NCBI RefSeq assembly: GCF_904424705.1
Contig: NZ_CAJGBF010000002.1
Location: 372,001 to 436,000, forward strand
Source: Rossellomorea arthrocnemi
GTDB lineage: Bacteria > Bacillota > Bacilli > Bacillales > Bacillaceae_B
Direction: 5' to 3'
DNA length: 64,000 nt
Below the pieces are notes generated by a model that did no database searches, was not told the origin of the DNA, and worked only from the letters and a program-made list of their open reading frames with translations. Numbering within the stretch: position 1 is the first letter of the stretch; each line of letters opens with the position of its first letter. Positions 20,771 through 28,142 of this stretch are shown here, piece by piece. Both the position numbers and the translations under genes were made by a program.

Positions 20771-21337
20771 TCATCTCCTCTGATTTAATGTTAATTCATT
20801 GTAAAAGCGAAATGTATCCGGGTAGATCGCTTGATTTTTTTTCATCAAAAACGTGATTGTATTCTGCAGAGCTCTAATGAGTGCCAGGTCCAATGATTCC
20901 TTGGCAAGCTCCCTTACTTCTTCCACCCCTGGGAACCTGCGATTCGGCTCAATATAATCAGCTAAATAAATCACCTTGTCGAGTATGGTCATCCCCTCTT
21001 TCCCGGAAGTATGGAAGCGGATGGCATTCAAGATGTCCTCGTCTTCTATCCCGATCTCACGTTCCACCAGTACAGCTCCTACAGGCGCATGCCATAACTC
21101 GCTATTATAAAGCAACAGATCCTTCGAGAGATTCTCACTTTCAATGATCCCCTGCATTTCCTGTTTATCCCGAAACTTTGCATAGTCATGAAAGATCGCG
21201 GCTGTTTCGGCCTTTTTCTCATCGGCTCCATACCGCTTTGCAAGCTCAATGCTTGTTTCCATGACACCACATGTATGAATGTAGCGATGTTCAGTCAAAT
21301 GCTTTTCAACCATCTTGAGTGCTTTTTCCCTATTCAT
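20771..21337 (-). CDS. yqeK: HD-domain hydrolase YqeK (symmetrical Ap4A hydrolase family)
   Basis: 188 residues from the ATG at 21337, which has AAGGAGGAG ahead; an upstream start adding 12 residues lacks support. HD superfamily: RYIHTCGV, FHDYAKF, LWHAPVGA and RFHTSGKEGM provide the metal ligands. Members of this family hydrolyse diadenosine tetraphosphate to two ADP. It overlaps the nadD stop by 8 bp, suggesting coupled translation. Confidence 0.93.
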   Translation of the reverse strand: MNREKALKMVEKHLTEHRYIHTCGVMETSIELAKRYGADEKKAETAAIFHDYAKFRDKQEMQGIIESENLSKDLLLYNSELWHAPVGAVLVEREIGIEDEDILNAIRFHTSGKEGMTILDKVIYLADYIEPNRRFPGVEEVRELAKESLDLALIRALQNTITFLMKKNQAIYPDTFRFYNELTLNQRR

Positions 21338-21902
21338 ATAACTTCTCCTCCTTGATAAATCGATACACGTCATCCGGAACCAAATAGCGAACCGATTGTC
21401 CCTTATTTACTGTGTCGCGAATGTAAGAAGAAGAAAGATCGATAGCCGGCACTTGGATCAATTCTACGTTAAAGGATGTCTCATGGGTATAATCCGGACG
21501 ATTGACCCCGATGAACTTCACCATATTCTGAAGCTCATCGATTTTATACCATTTGGGGAGATACTCGATCATATCCCCGCCAATGATAAACGAAAATTCG
21601 GTGTTCTCTTCTCTTTCCATCAAAAGCTTGATGGTATCATATGTGTAGGAGGCACCCTGTCGTTCCAGCTCGATCCGTTCAATGGAAAAACGGGGATGAC
21701 CTTTGATTGCTGCCTGTAGCATGTGAAGCCGCTGATCCACCGATACACGTTCATCCGCCTGTTTGTGAGGCGGCACATGGTTAGGAAGAAAACGAATTTC
21801 ATCTAATTGTGCTTTTTCCAACACTTGCTCTGCAATGACCAAGTGACCCATATGGGGAGGATTGAATGTCCCTCCCAGAAGTCCAACCTTTTTTTTCATC
21901 AT
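21330..21902 (-). CDS. nadD: Nicotinate-nucleotide adenylyltransferase NadD
   Basis: 190 residues. Converts nicotinate mononucleotide and ATP to deamido-NAD in NAD synthesis. The nucleotidyltransferase motif GGTFNPPHMGHL lies at residues 10-21 and the C-terminal SSSYIRD corresponds to the ISSTxIR motif. The start is one of two adjacent ATGs (21902 or 21899) behind AAGGAT. In the middle of the yqeG operon; overlaps yqeK. Confidence 0.96.
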   Translation of the reverse strand: MMKKKVGLLGGTFNPPHMGHLVIAEQVLEKAQLDEIRFLPNHVPPHKQADERVSVDQRLHMLQAAIKGHPRFSIERIELERQGASYTYDTIKLLMEREENTEFSFIIGGDMIEYLPKWYKIDELQNMVKFIGVNRPDYTHETSFNVELIQVPAIDLSSSYIRDTVNKGQSVRYLVPDDVYRFIKEEKLYE

Positions 21903-21913
21903 CGCATCGATCC

Positions 21914-22207
21914 TTATCTTGGCAGAGTTAATTGCTTGTTTTCTTTCGATTCTTTGTAGAGGACAATGGTATTTCCGATGATCTGGACAATGTCTGCCCC
22001 TACACCTTCCGATAGCTCTTCGGCAACCTCCGTCTTATCCATATCACAATTTTGAAGGATGCTGATTTTCATCAATTCCCTTGTTTCAATTGCTTCTCCA
22101 ATCGTTTTGATCATATTATCGTTGACTCCGCCTTTTCCTACTTGAAAAACCGGATTTAAGTGATGTGCTTCTGAACGTAAAAATCTTTTTTGTTTACCTG
22201 TTAACAT
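21914..22207 (-). CDS. yhbY: CRM-domain RNA-binding protein YhbY (YqeI)
   Basis: 97 residues, a single CRM domain. The opening LTGKQKRFLRSEAHHLNPVF and the GKGG loop are typical. Such proteins associate with pre-50S ribosomal particles. It starts one base after the aroE stop and precedes nadD, in a run of genes many of which serve ribosome assembly (yqeH, rsfS). Confidence 0.95.
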   Translation of the reverse strand: MLTGKQKRFLRSEAHHLNPVFQVGKGGVNDNMIKTIGEAIETRELMKISILQNCDMDKTEVAEELSEGVGADIVQIIGNTIVLYKESKENKQLTLPR

Positions 22208-22208
22208 G

Positions 22209-23039
22209 TTAACCTCCTAGTTGTTGTAAAACGGTATCCCTCATAATGGAATAGGACGGAAAGATTCCTGTCCATTTCTTAAACGAGAGTGCTCCCTGAT
22301 AAACGAACATATCGAGTCCGTTTTGAGTCAGGGCACCTTTTTGTTTCGCCTGCTTCAGTAATGATGTTTCTAATGGATTATAAATAATATCCGAGACTAT
22401 GCTTCCCTGCTTTAATCTATTGACCTTTATAGGACTGTCTTCAATATACGGAAACATGCCGATAGACGTCGTCTGGATAATGACATCATAGTGGTGCAAG
22501 ATGTTTTCAGCAGCTTCAAGGGTAAGAAACGAAGAGTCTAACGGAAACGGACATGTTTCCATCATCTTCTCTGCTCTACCAGGCGTCCGGTTGGTTACAT
22601 CTATTTTCTTCACTCCCAATGAGGCAAGTGTATAATAAATGGCCTTTGCTGCACCACCGGCACCAATCATTAGCATCGATTTATTTTCAAGACGATCACC
22701 GGCTATGTTCTTCAAGCCTTCGACAAACCCAAGTCCGTCAGTATTATAACCGATGAGCTTTCCTTTTTCACTCACAATCGTATTGACAGCACCAATGGCT
22801 TCAGCCAATGGATCAATCCCATCGAGGAGAGGCATGACATGTTCCTTATGTGGAACGGTCACATTTACACCCTGAATTCCCAGGGCTTTGATTCCACGAA
22901 TAGCCTCGGGAAGCTGCTCTTTCTTCACATGAAACCGGACATATTCAGCGTTTATTCCGTTATCTTTAAACGCGCTATTATGCATCAGGGGAGACATTGA
23001 GTGAGCAATCGGGTCCCCTATCACACCATAAAGAGCCAC
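22209..23039 (-). CDS. aroE: Shikimate dehydrogenase (NADP+)
   Basis: 276 residues. Reduces 3-dehydroshikimate to shikimate in aromatic amino acid synthesis. Substrate-binding HSMSPLMHN and the NVTVPHKE segment (Lys and Asp partners) are near residues 12-70; the NADP site shows GAGGAAKAIYYTL and VTNRTPGRAEKM with the Arg that selects the phosphate. Placed between yqeH and yhbY, the standard Bacillus position. Confidence 0.96.
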   Translation of the reverse strand: MALYGVIGDPIAHSMSPLMHNSAFKDNGINAEYVRFHVKKEQLPEAIRGIKALGIQGVNVTVPHKEHVMPLLDGIDPLAEAIGAVNTIVSEKGKLIGYNTDGLGFVEGLKNIAGDRLENKSMLMIGAGGAAKAIYYTLASLGVKKIDVTNRTPGRAEKMMETCPFPLDSSFLTLEAAENILHHYDVIIQTTSIGMFPYIEDSPIKVNRLKQGSIVSDIIYNPLETSLLKQAKQKGALTQNGLDMFVYQGALSFKKWTGIFPSYSIMRDTVLQQLGG

Positions 23040-23049
23040 AGTATCCCTC

Positions 23050-24150
23050 CTAGATCAAAGATTTTCTTAAGAAGACGCTGACACCTTTCGGAACATGAGC
23101 GGCAATGGTTGCTCCAGCGTCATTGACGGTGATCCATCCCAATCCCGAGAAAACGATATCCGTTTTGGCTTCTTTGATCCTGAACTCATGCCTCACGAGT
23201 GGAGGAAACGTATCCATGTCATCTTTTCTAGGTGGCTGCAACAGTTCTCCCGCATGATTTTTATAGAGTTCATCAGCCTTTTCGATCTTCGTGCGATGAA
23301 TGGACAACTCATTTGAGAAATAGCATGTAAACGGCTGACGCTCGCCAGCCATGAAATCAAAGCGGGCCAAACCGCCGAAGAACAATGTTTGTTCCGGGTT
23401 CAGCTGGAACGTCCTTGGCTTGATTTCTTTTTTAGGTGTAATGATTTTCAAATCCTGCTTATCTACAAAATGGGCCATCTGATGGTGATTAATGATCCCA
23501 GGTGTATCAATCAGTGATTCTTCATCATCCAATGGAATTTGAATCATATCGAGAGTCGTTCCAGGGAAGTGGGAAGTCGTAATGACATCCTGTTCTCCTG
23601 AGACATGTTTGATGATGCGATTAATGAACGTGGATTTTCCTACGTTCGTACACCCTACCACATAGACATCTTTACCATTACGATATTCTTCGATTGCTTC
23701 GATTGCTTCGGCAATTCCCTGACCCTTCGCAGCACTTACCAATTGAACATCAATTGGTTTTAATCCCAGTTGGCTCGCTTCATGCTTCATCCAATGAATC
23801 AGCTTGGAGTGCTTAACCGATTTTGGTAGCAGATCTACCTTATTTCCAATCAAAAGGATCGGGTTAGATCCAACGAAACGATGCAGTCCCGGTAGCCAGC
23901 TTCCATTAAAGTCAAAGATATCAACGACTTTGACAATCAGCCCTTCAGAGTCACCGAGTTCATTTAATATTTTCAAGAAGTCATCATCTGTCAACGGGAC
24001 ATCCTGGACTTCATTATAATGCTTTAATCTGAAACAGCGTTGACAAATGATTTCTTCCTTTTGAAGAGCAGAAGGTGGCGCATATCCCATACCTTCTTTA
24101 TTTTCCGTCTGGATTTCAACGCCACAACCTATACATACAACTTGACTCAC
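23050..24150 (-). CDS. yqeH: Ribosome biogenesis GTPase YqeH
   Basis: 366 residues. Circularly permuted GTPase needed for 30S assembly. An N-terminal zinc finger (CIGCG ... CQRCFRLKHY) is followed by G4 (GNKVDLLPK) ahead of G1 (GCTNVGKSTF) and G3 (DTPG), the permuted order. A C-terminal domain binds RNA. Its start overlaps the yqeG stop by 4 bp, indicating coupled translation. Confidence 0.96.
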   Translation of the reverse strand: MSQVVCIGCGVEIQTENKEGMGYAPPSALQKEEIICQRCFRLKHYNEVQDVPLTDDDFLKILNELGDSEGLIVKVVDIFDFNGSWLPGLHRFVGSNPILLIGNKVDLLPKSVKHSKLIHWMKHEASQLGLKPIDVQLVSAAKGQGIAEAIEAIEEYRNGKDVYVVGCTNVGKSTFINRIIKHVSGEQDVITTSHFPGTTLDMIQIPLDDEESLIDTPGIINHHQMAHFVDKQDLKIITPKKEIKPRTFQLNPEQTLFFGGLARFDFMAGERQPFTCYFSNELSIHRTKIEKADELYKNHAGELLQPPRKDDMDTFPPLVRHEFRIKEAKTDIVFSGLGWITVNDAGATIAAHVPKGVSVFLRKSLI

Positions 24151-24668
24151 TTTTTATCCTCCCACTCAAGCATGCCTTTACGCTTGAAAAACTTCATGAT
24201 TTTACGTTCTACTTGACGATTGAACTTAGTAAAGAAACCATCTGATTGAGCCACAGGAACGACCAGTATGGTGTGGAAACCACCGCGATTTCCGCCTAAT
24301 ACGTCCGTTAACAGCTGATCGCCAATGACAACCGCCTCTTCCTTTTTCACTCCCATTTGCTCAATCGCTTTCTTGAAAGCCCGCCCCATGGGTTTTCTTG
24401 CCTGGAATATAAATGGAACACCCAAAGGCTCGGCAAATGCCCCGACCCGATTTTTATTATTATTGGATACAATTGTCACAAGGATCCCCTGCTCCTGCAT
24501 CTCTTTAAACCACTGAATTAACTTAGGAGTGGCGTTTGGTCTGTCCCATTCCACCAGCGTATTATCCAAGTCGGTAATGATTGCCTTAATCCCTTTTTCC
24601 TTAAGATGCCCTGGGCTGATACTAAAAATATCCTGGACCTGTTCATTGGGTAAAAACTGCTTGATCAC
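24147..24668 (-). CDS. yqeG: HAD-superfamily phosphatase YqeG
   Basis: 173 residues, subfamily IIIA. The nucleophile motif TDLDNTLVEWDRP (DxDxT), motif II SNNNKNR, the lysine in QARKPMGRAFKK, and VIGDQLLTDV are all present. The natural substrate is unclear; mitochondrial relatives dephosphorylate phosphatidylglycerophosphate, so such a role is possible. First gene of an eight-gene operon through yqeM. Confidence 0.92.
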   Translation of the reverse strand: MIKQFLPNEQVQDIFSISPGHLKEKGIKAIITDLDNTLVEWDRPNATPKLIQWFKEMQEQGILVTIVSNNNKNRVGAFAEPLGVPFIFQARKPMGRAFKKAIEQMGVKKEEAVVIGDQLLTDVLGGNRGGFHTILVVPVAQSDGFFTKFNRQVERKIMKFFKRKGMLEWEDKK

Positions 24669-24730
24669 ATGCTACACCTCAAATTTCTTTATCGATATCA
24701 ATAACTGCTTTCGATTCTACTTTAGTATAA

Positions 24731-24767
24731 CGTTCCCTTGGAATGAAGGAACGATTTCTATATTATA
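24731..24767 (-). promoter_or_regulatory. Promoter -10 and downstream hairpin ahead of yqeG
   Basis: A perfect minus-strand -10 TATAAT is at 24762-24767; a weak -35 (TTAATC) is 16 bp upstream. Just downstream an inverted repeat CGTTCC / GGAACG (24731-24753) sits in the expected 5' leader. A second TATACT at about 24725 could be another -10. Confidence 0.45.
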
Positions 24768-24903
24768 CCTTTAACCTATAACAGATTAATGATAACCAAT
24801 TTTACATACAGATTCAAAATAAATCATATATATTCCTGACTTTCCAAATATATTCCCTTGAAAAATAAATATTTTTCGACAAAATTCTAATTTCTTTCAT
24901 AGT

Positions 24904-25002
24904 TGTGGATAACCTTATTCACATTATACAGAACTCAAACATCGCTTATTTACCAGTTATATACAAGTTAGTCACAACTTATCCACTGTAAACTGTGGAT
25001 AA
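24904..25002. promoter_or_regulatory. DnaA-box cluster upstream of sda
   Basis: Matches to the DnaA box TTATNCACA: TGTGGATAA (24904-24912, reverse), TTATTCACA (24915-24923), TTATCCACT (24979-24987, one mismatch) and TGTGGATAA (24994-25002, reverse), plus a weaker TTAGTCACA at 24968. In B. subtilis DnaA boxes upstream of sda make the checkpoint gene respond to replication status. The rest of the 445-bp yqeG-sda gap is AT-rich without a gene. Confidence 0.88.
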
Positions 25003-25113
25003 AGGAACGCTTGTTCTAAAAAAATAAATTTGGTAAAGTTTAATTACTACTAAAAAACGTACTTACATTAAATTTGGAGATACAAAAGATAATGATTATT
25101 GGAGGTGGCATTA

Positions 25114-25254
25114 ATGAGGAAATTATCGGACGAACTGTTGATTGATTCTTATTTCAAAGCGTTGGAGTTGAAACTCAATACAGAATTCATTCGCCTCATC
25201 GAAATGGAAATTCACCGTCGATCTCTTACAAATAAAATAAAAGCTACTTCGTAG
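25114..25254 (+). CDS. sda: Sporulation checkpoint histidine kinase inhibitor Sda
   Basis: 46 residues: [20 protein letters not shown] begins a helical hairpin that closely matches B. subtilis Sda. Sda binds the sporulation kinases KinA and KinB and blocks the phosphorelay when replication is initiating or DNA is damaged. GGAGGTG lies 7 bases ahead of the ATG. The DnaA boxes upstream and position next to yqeG both fit. A terminator follows at once, so the gene is monocistronic. Confidence 0.95.
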   Translation: MRKLSDELLIDSYFKALELKLNTEFIRLIEMEIHRRSLTNKIKATS

Positions 25255-25269
25255 AATATTAACATGAAA

Positions 25270-25305
25270 TGGGACGGTTTTGTTTAAAATCCGTCCTCTT
25301 TTTTA
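25270..25305 (+). terminator. Terminator of sda
   Basis: GGACGG / CCGTCC stem with a T-rich loop, followed by TCTTTTTT. Confidence 0.8.
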
Positions 25306-25613
25306 TTAGAGGCAATCTTCAATGCTTCTTTCCACCGTTCGTCACATTTCAGACTGCTTTATTGACTGTATGTTCATCCTCAACCGCCTGACTCTGAGCA
25401 TTCAATCCATGAATTCAAAAAAACGGGTAACTTTAACAGTTTAATAAGTATATAATAAAATATTATTATATACTATATTTATAAGTATCTTTTTTCACTG
25501 TGTCAGGCAACAATCCTTGTAAACCTGATTGAACAAGGATTCGTTAAGTTATATTTTAGCCACGCATCATGTTCAACAGTGAGCAAACTTAATGATAAGG
25601 AGTTGAGTGATGT
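25306..25613. other. Gap between sda and pssA, with a 9-bp inverted repeat
   Basis: No gene seen. There is an AT-only stretch with many TATA steps around 25445-25495, then AATCCTTGT (25512-25520) and ACAAGGATT (25533-25541) forming a perfect inverted repeat with a 12-nt loop but no T run, about 70 bp ahead of the pssA start. It may be an operator or leader hairpin. Confidence 0.45.
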
Positions 25614-26153
25614 TTGTTTCTCTCCGGCTTCGTCGATCAAACGTTCAAAAAGCTTAAAACTCAAACAGCCAACCTGATCACCATTTCGAATTTATCATTA
25701 GGTGGTTTTGCTATTATTTCCATTCTTCATAATCAATTACATTTAAGTCTGATCCTCATTTTCGTTGCTGCATTAACTGACCGGTTCGATGGAATGGTGG
25801 CAAGAAAATTAAACATTGAGTCAGAATTAGGAAAGCAGCTCGATTCCATGAGTGACATCATTTCCTTCGGCATTGCCCCGGCATTGCTTCTGTATACGGC
25901 AGCTCTCAGCCAGTTTGATTTTCCAGGCATGTTTTTCACCATTTTCTATTTAGCCTGTGGTGCTTATCGATTGGCCCGTTTCAACATTTCGGAAAATGAC
26001 GGCTATTTTACCGGATTGCCCATTACCGCAGCCGGCTGTTTTCTTACCTTGTTCTATTTGGCTATTCCGTTTGTATCAGATGTGCTGATTTTATGTATGA
26101 CCATCACACTATCTGTATTAATGGTCAGCCCTTTTACATTGAAGAAGATGTAA
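25614..26153 (+). CDS. pssA: CDP-alcohol phosphatidyltransferase, probably phosphatidylserine synthase PssA
   Basis: 179 residues from a TTG at 25614. The CDP-alcohol phosphotransferase motif is perfect: D-x2-DG-x2-AR-x8-G-x3-D-x3-D in the segment from TDRFDGMVARK to MSD (residues 55-82). Several membrane helices follow. Most likely it makes phosphatidylserine from CDP-diacylglycerol and serine. The start is odd: the best ribosome binding site (AAGGAG) is 7 bases before an ATG at 25610 that is out of frame and stops after 15 codons; the TTG is 11 bases from it. The gene differs from B. subtilis context, where yqeF follows sda. Confidence 0.8.
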   Translation: MFLSGFVDQTFKKLKTQTANLITISNLSLGGFAIISILHNQLHLSLILIFVAALTDRFDGMVARKLNIESELGKQLDSMSDIISFGIAPALLLYTAALSQFDFPGMFFTIFYLACGAYRLARFNISENDGYFTGLPITAAGCFLTLFYLAIPFVSDVLILCMTITLSVLMVSPFTLKKM

Positions 26154-26158
26154 AGCCT

Positions 26159-26200
26159 ATAACAGAGCCCTGTTCAATTTTTGAACAGGGCTCTGTTTGA
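26159..26200 (+). terminator. Strong hairpin after pssA
   Basis: AACAGAGCCCTGTTCAA pairs perfectly with TTGAACAGGGCTCTGTT around a 3-4 nt loop. The T tail is short, but stem strength and position right after the stop codon support termination. Confidence 0.82.
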
Positions 26201-26221
26201 TAGTATGTTGTATTTGACAGA

Positions 26222-26359
26222 CTAACAGTAATTACAGTACCACCATCCACCAAATAGGAAAAGCAAGATTAGTAATACAACGACTAATGCAAAGTAGAAT
26301 CCGCCTCCCCCATAGCAGCCTGGATAGACCGGCCCGTAACAAGGATATCCATAAGGCAT
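26222..26359 (-). CDS. YjcZ-like small membrane protein
   Basis: 45 residues, missed by length cut-offs. The ATG at 26359 lies 7 bases after GGAGG; another ATG at 26365 is too close to it. The protein opens with Tyr/Pro/Gly/Cys-rich MPYGYPCYGP and a GGGG run, has a single membrane helix (about residues 22-37, ALVVVLLILLFLF), and ends GGWWYCNYC. This composition matches the YjcZ/sporulation mini-protein family found in spore formers. Role unknown; the position beside sigK is suggestive only. Confidence 0.75.
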   Translation of the reverse strand: MPYGYPCYGPVYPGCYGGGGFYFALVVVLLILLFLFGGWWYCNYC

Positions 26360-26549
26360 GACCATACCTCCTCACTTTTATTATCATTATATGTACATAG
26401 GGAAAGAGCGTATAGGCAGATTTCATCTATATTTTTGATTTCACAAAGAAAAAATGTTCCATTTCCCGATTACTTTCACCGGACATGCAAGGACACACCA
26501 TCCTTATCATATGAATGAATATAGGCTAAAGTCCTCGGGAGGTGTCAAT

Positions 26550-27266
26550 ATGCCTGGAGTTCTAACAGCACTTGGGTATTTTTTTAAAGAGTTAATTTTC
26601 CTCGTTTCTTACGTTAAGAATAATGCCTTTCCTCAGCCACTATCCGCTGCAGATGAACGAAAATATTTAAGGCTGATGGCGGAAGGTGATGAGCACGCAC
26701 GGAACATGCTCATCGAACATAATCTCAGGCTGGTTGCGCACATCGTCAAGAAATTCGAAAACACGGGAGAAGATCCAGAAGATTTGATTTCCATCGGAAC
26801 CATTGGATTGATCAAAGCGATTGAAAGTTATTCAGAAGGAAAAGGAACAAAGCTTGCTACCTATGCGGCCCGTTGTATCGAGAATGAAATACTAATGCAC
26901 CTGCGCGCCCTTAAGAAAACAAAGAAAGATGTCTCCCTCCACGATCCCATCGGTCAGGATAAAGAAGGAAATGAAATCAGCTTAATCGATATTCTAAAAT
27001 CTGAAAGCGATGATGTCATTGATACAATCCAATTGAGCATGGAGCTTGAAAAGGTCAGAAAATATATTTGTGTACTGGACGAGAGGGAAAAGGAAGTCAT
27101 CGTAGGGCGGTTCGGTCTGGACTTAAAAGAAGAGAAAACACAAAGAGAAATTGCTAAGGAACTGGGAATCTCGAGGAGCTATGTATCACGAATCGAAAAA
27201 AGGGCTCTCATGAAGATGTTTCATGAATTTTATCGTGAAGAAAAAGAAAAACGAAATAAATCCTAA
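26550..27266 (+). CDS. sigK: RNA polymerase sporulation sigma factor SigK
   Basis: 238 residues from the ATG at 26550 (GGGAGGTG site). Late mother-cell sigma factor. The hydrophobic pro-sequence ([20 protein letters not shown]) is intact, so it should need SpoIVFB cleavage. Regions 2 ([30 protein letters not shown]) and 4.2 ([20 protein letters not shown]) are complete. Unlike B. subtilis 168, the reading frame is continuous with no skin prophage splitting it. A CATATGAAT sequence at 26508 could be a sigma-E or sigma-K -10, but the -35 is not clear. Confidence 0.97.
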   Translation: MPGVLTALGYFFKELIFLVSYVKNNAFPQPLSAADERKYLRLMAEGDEHARNMLIEHNLRLVAHIVKKFENTGEDPEDLISIGTIGLIKAIESYSEGKGTKLATYAARCIENEILMHLRALKKTKKDVSLHDPIGQDKEGNEISLIDILKSESDDVIDTIQLSMELEKVRKYICVLDEREKEVIVGRFGLDLKEEKTQREIAKELGISRSYVSRIEKRALMKMFHEFYREEKEKRNKS

Positions 27267-27303
27267 AAAAGAAAAGCGGTCCAGTGGCCGCTTTTCTTTT
27301 CAT
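27266..27303. terminator. Bidirectional terminator after sigK
   Basis: GAAAAGCGG / CCGCTTTTC stem with T-rich tail on the plus strand and a run of six T on the minus strand. It can also end the minus-strand transcript of the short ORF at 27309-27386. Confidence 0.88.
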
Positions 27304-27308
27304 TTTCT

Positions 27309-27386
27309 CTACTCTACACTGACTTCAGCAGAAATGATCAAACCAATCACAGATGTCAGGACAAGACCCATGATCATTGAAAACAT
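27309..27386 (-). CDS. Putative 25-residue hydrophobic peptide
   Basis: Reads MFSMIMGLVLTSVIGLIISA and five more residues, a single membrane helix with an acidic tail. GGGAG lies 10 bases upstream and the sigK terminator stands directly downstream on this strand. No family recognised. Short length means chance cannot be excluded; it could be a tiny membrane peptide of the sporulation or toxin type. Confidence 0.35.
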   Translation of the reverse strand: MFSMIMGLVLTSVIGLIISAEVSVE

Positions 27387-27517
27387 CGTCATCCATCTCC
27401 CTTATTAAACTACACTTCTTACTATTAATGTATCACGAAAAAATGATATTTCCCCTCCCATTCGTGAACAACTTATTACTGAAAATTGACAGATGTGTGA
27501 CTTGTAACTAAACTCAG

Positions 27518-27556
27518 AAACGAAAGGAGGATACCCTCACCTAAAGGTATCCTCCT
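27518..27556 (-). terminator. Terminator of the yrzI small-peptide locus
   Basis: Perfect 11-bp stem AGGAGGATACC / GGTATCCTCCT with a 10-nt loop; on the minus strand it is followed by TTTCGTTTC. It lies 8 bp after the stop of the 20-residue ORF. Confidence 0.8.
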
Positions 27557-27563
27557 CCATTGT

Positions 27564-27626
27564 TTATTTCCTGACCGGCTTCTTTTTATGGAAGAAAGCC
27601 GTCCAAAATACAATATTTAAAAACAT
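27564..27626 (-). CDS. Putative 20-residue peptide overlapping the preceding short ORF
   Basis: Starts MFLNIVFWTAFF and ends in a basic tail (HKKKPVRK). GAAGGTGG lies about 7 bases ahead of the ATG, and the start overlaps the stop of the 32-residue ORF by 10 bases, the usual geometry of coupled translation. Sits directly before a terminator. Hydrophobic-then-basic composition resembles small membrane-active peptides, but no family is recognised. Confidence 0.4.
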   Translation of the reverse strand: MFLNIVFWTAFFHKKKPVRK

Positions 27627-27715
27627 CTTTCCACCACCTTCTGCTTCGTTAGGCAGTATCCTTCTCCACCCATAGCGCATTCAGCATTTTCTCCTGTATA
27701 TAAATCATCTTTCAT
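27617..27715 (-). CDS. Putative 32-residue peptide downstream of yrzI
   Basis: Starts MKDDLYTGENAECAMGGEGY and has three cysteines. The ATG is preceded by GAGAGGAGA. It begins 28 bp after the yrzI stop on the same strand and overlaps the next short ORF. In B. subtilis the yrzI transcript also carries further short ORFs, which makes this reading more likely. No similarity to a named family is recalled. Confidence 0.45.
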   Translation of the reverse strand: MKDDLYTGENAECAMGGEGYCLTKQKVVERCF

Positions 27716-27743
27716 TCTCCTCTCCATTAGTTGATCCTAAAGC

Positions 27744-27884
27744 TTAAAACAATTGCGACATGTATTGCTGCTTTGTTTTCGTTTCTTCATAGCTTTTTGT
27801 AACTGTTTCGTTGTGAGAAGCTTCTTCAAACGTTTCTTGTTTCTTATTGAAGGTTACGGTTATAAATAAAAGATTCAGTGTCAT
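27744..27884 (-). CDS. yrzI: YrzI family small protein
   Basis: 46 residues beginning MTLNLLFITVTFNKK, the recognisable YrzI start (a short hydrophobic N-terminus followed by a charged, Glu/Lys/Gln-rich tail). AAAGGGGTG lies 7 bases ahead of the ATG. Function unknown. As I recall, in B. subtilis the yrzI mRNA is polycistronic for short ORFs and is cut in a translation-dependent way by the nuclease Rae1. No convincing promoter lies directly upstream, so it may be read from the promoter at 28143-28171. Confidence 0.8.
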   Translation of the reverse strand: MTLNLLFITVTFNKKQETFEEASHNETVTKSYEETKTKQQYMSQLF

Positions 27885-27929
27885 ACGTATCACCCCTTTC
27901 TAAGTGCCTGCATGCCTGCAGGGCAAAGT

Positions 27930-27960
27930 AAAAAGCCACAAAGAGACCGATCCTTGTGGC
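27930..27960 (-). terminator. Second of two tandem terminator-like hairpins
   Basis: GCCACAA / TTGTGGC stem, 12-nt loop, followed on the minus strand by TTTTTACTTT. Lies between the 26-residue ORF and yrzI. Confidence 0.65.
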
Positions 27961-27998
27961 ACAAAAAAGCCACAGGGAACTACATTCTCCCTGTGGCT
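27961..27998 (-). terminator. First of two tandem terminator-like hairpins
   Basis: Perfect 11-bp stem AGCCACAGGGA / TCCCTGTGGCT with a 9-nt loop, then TTTTTTGT on the minus strand. It lies 20 bp after the stop of the 26-residue ORF. The two stems share GCCACA and TGTGGC, so alternative pairing between them is possible. Confidence 0.85.
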
Positions 27999-28018
27999 AT
28001 CATTTAATGGATTACAAA

Positions 28019-28099
28019 TTAAGCGCAGAACATCCCACAAGTGGTCGAATGATGAAAACAATATGAAATTGTGTTGTTACTTCCAATAAGCAAGAACAT
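28019..28099 (-). CDS. Putative 26-residue Cys/His-containing peptide
   Basis: Starts MFLLIGSNNTISYCFHHS, then continues with two further cysteines to a short C-terminus. GGGGAGG is 9 bases before the ATG, a good sigma-A promoter lies 44 bp further up, and a strong terminator follows, so a complete transcription unit of about 175 nt is visible. No family is recognised. Alternatively the transcript is a regulatory RNA with an incidental ORF. Confidence 0.5.
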   Translation of the reverse strand: MFLLIGSNNTISYCFHHSTTCGMFCA

Positions 28100-28142
28100 T
28101 TTCTTCGACCTCCCCGTTTTGTGTTTTTTTCTTACATTGGTT

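Noticed and set aside
24904-25002. DnaA boxes as a chromosomal replication origin
   Set aside because: No dnaA or dnaN neighbours and no unwinding-element layout; the cluster is explained as the regulatory region of sda.
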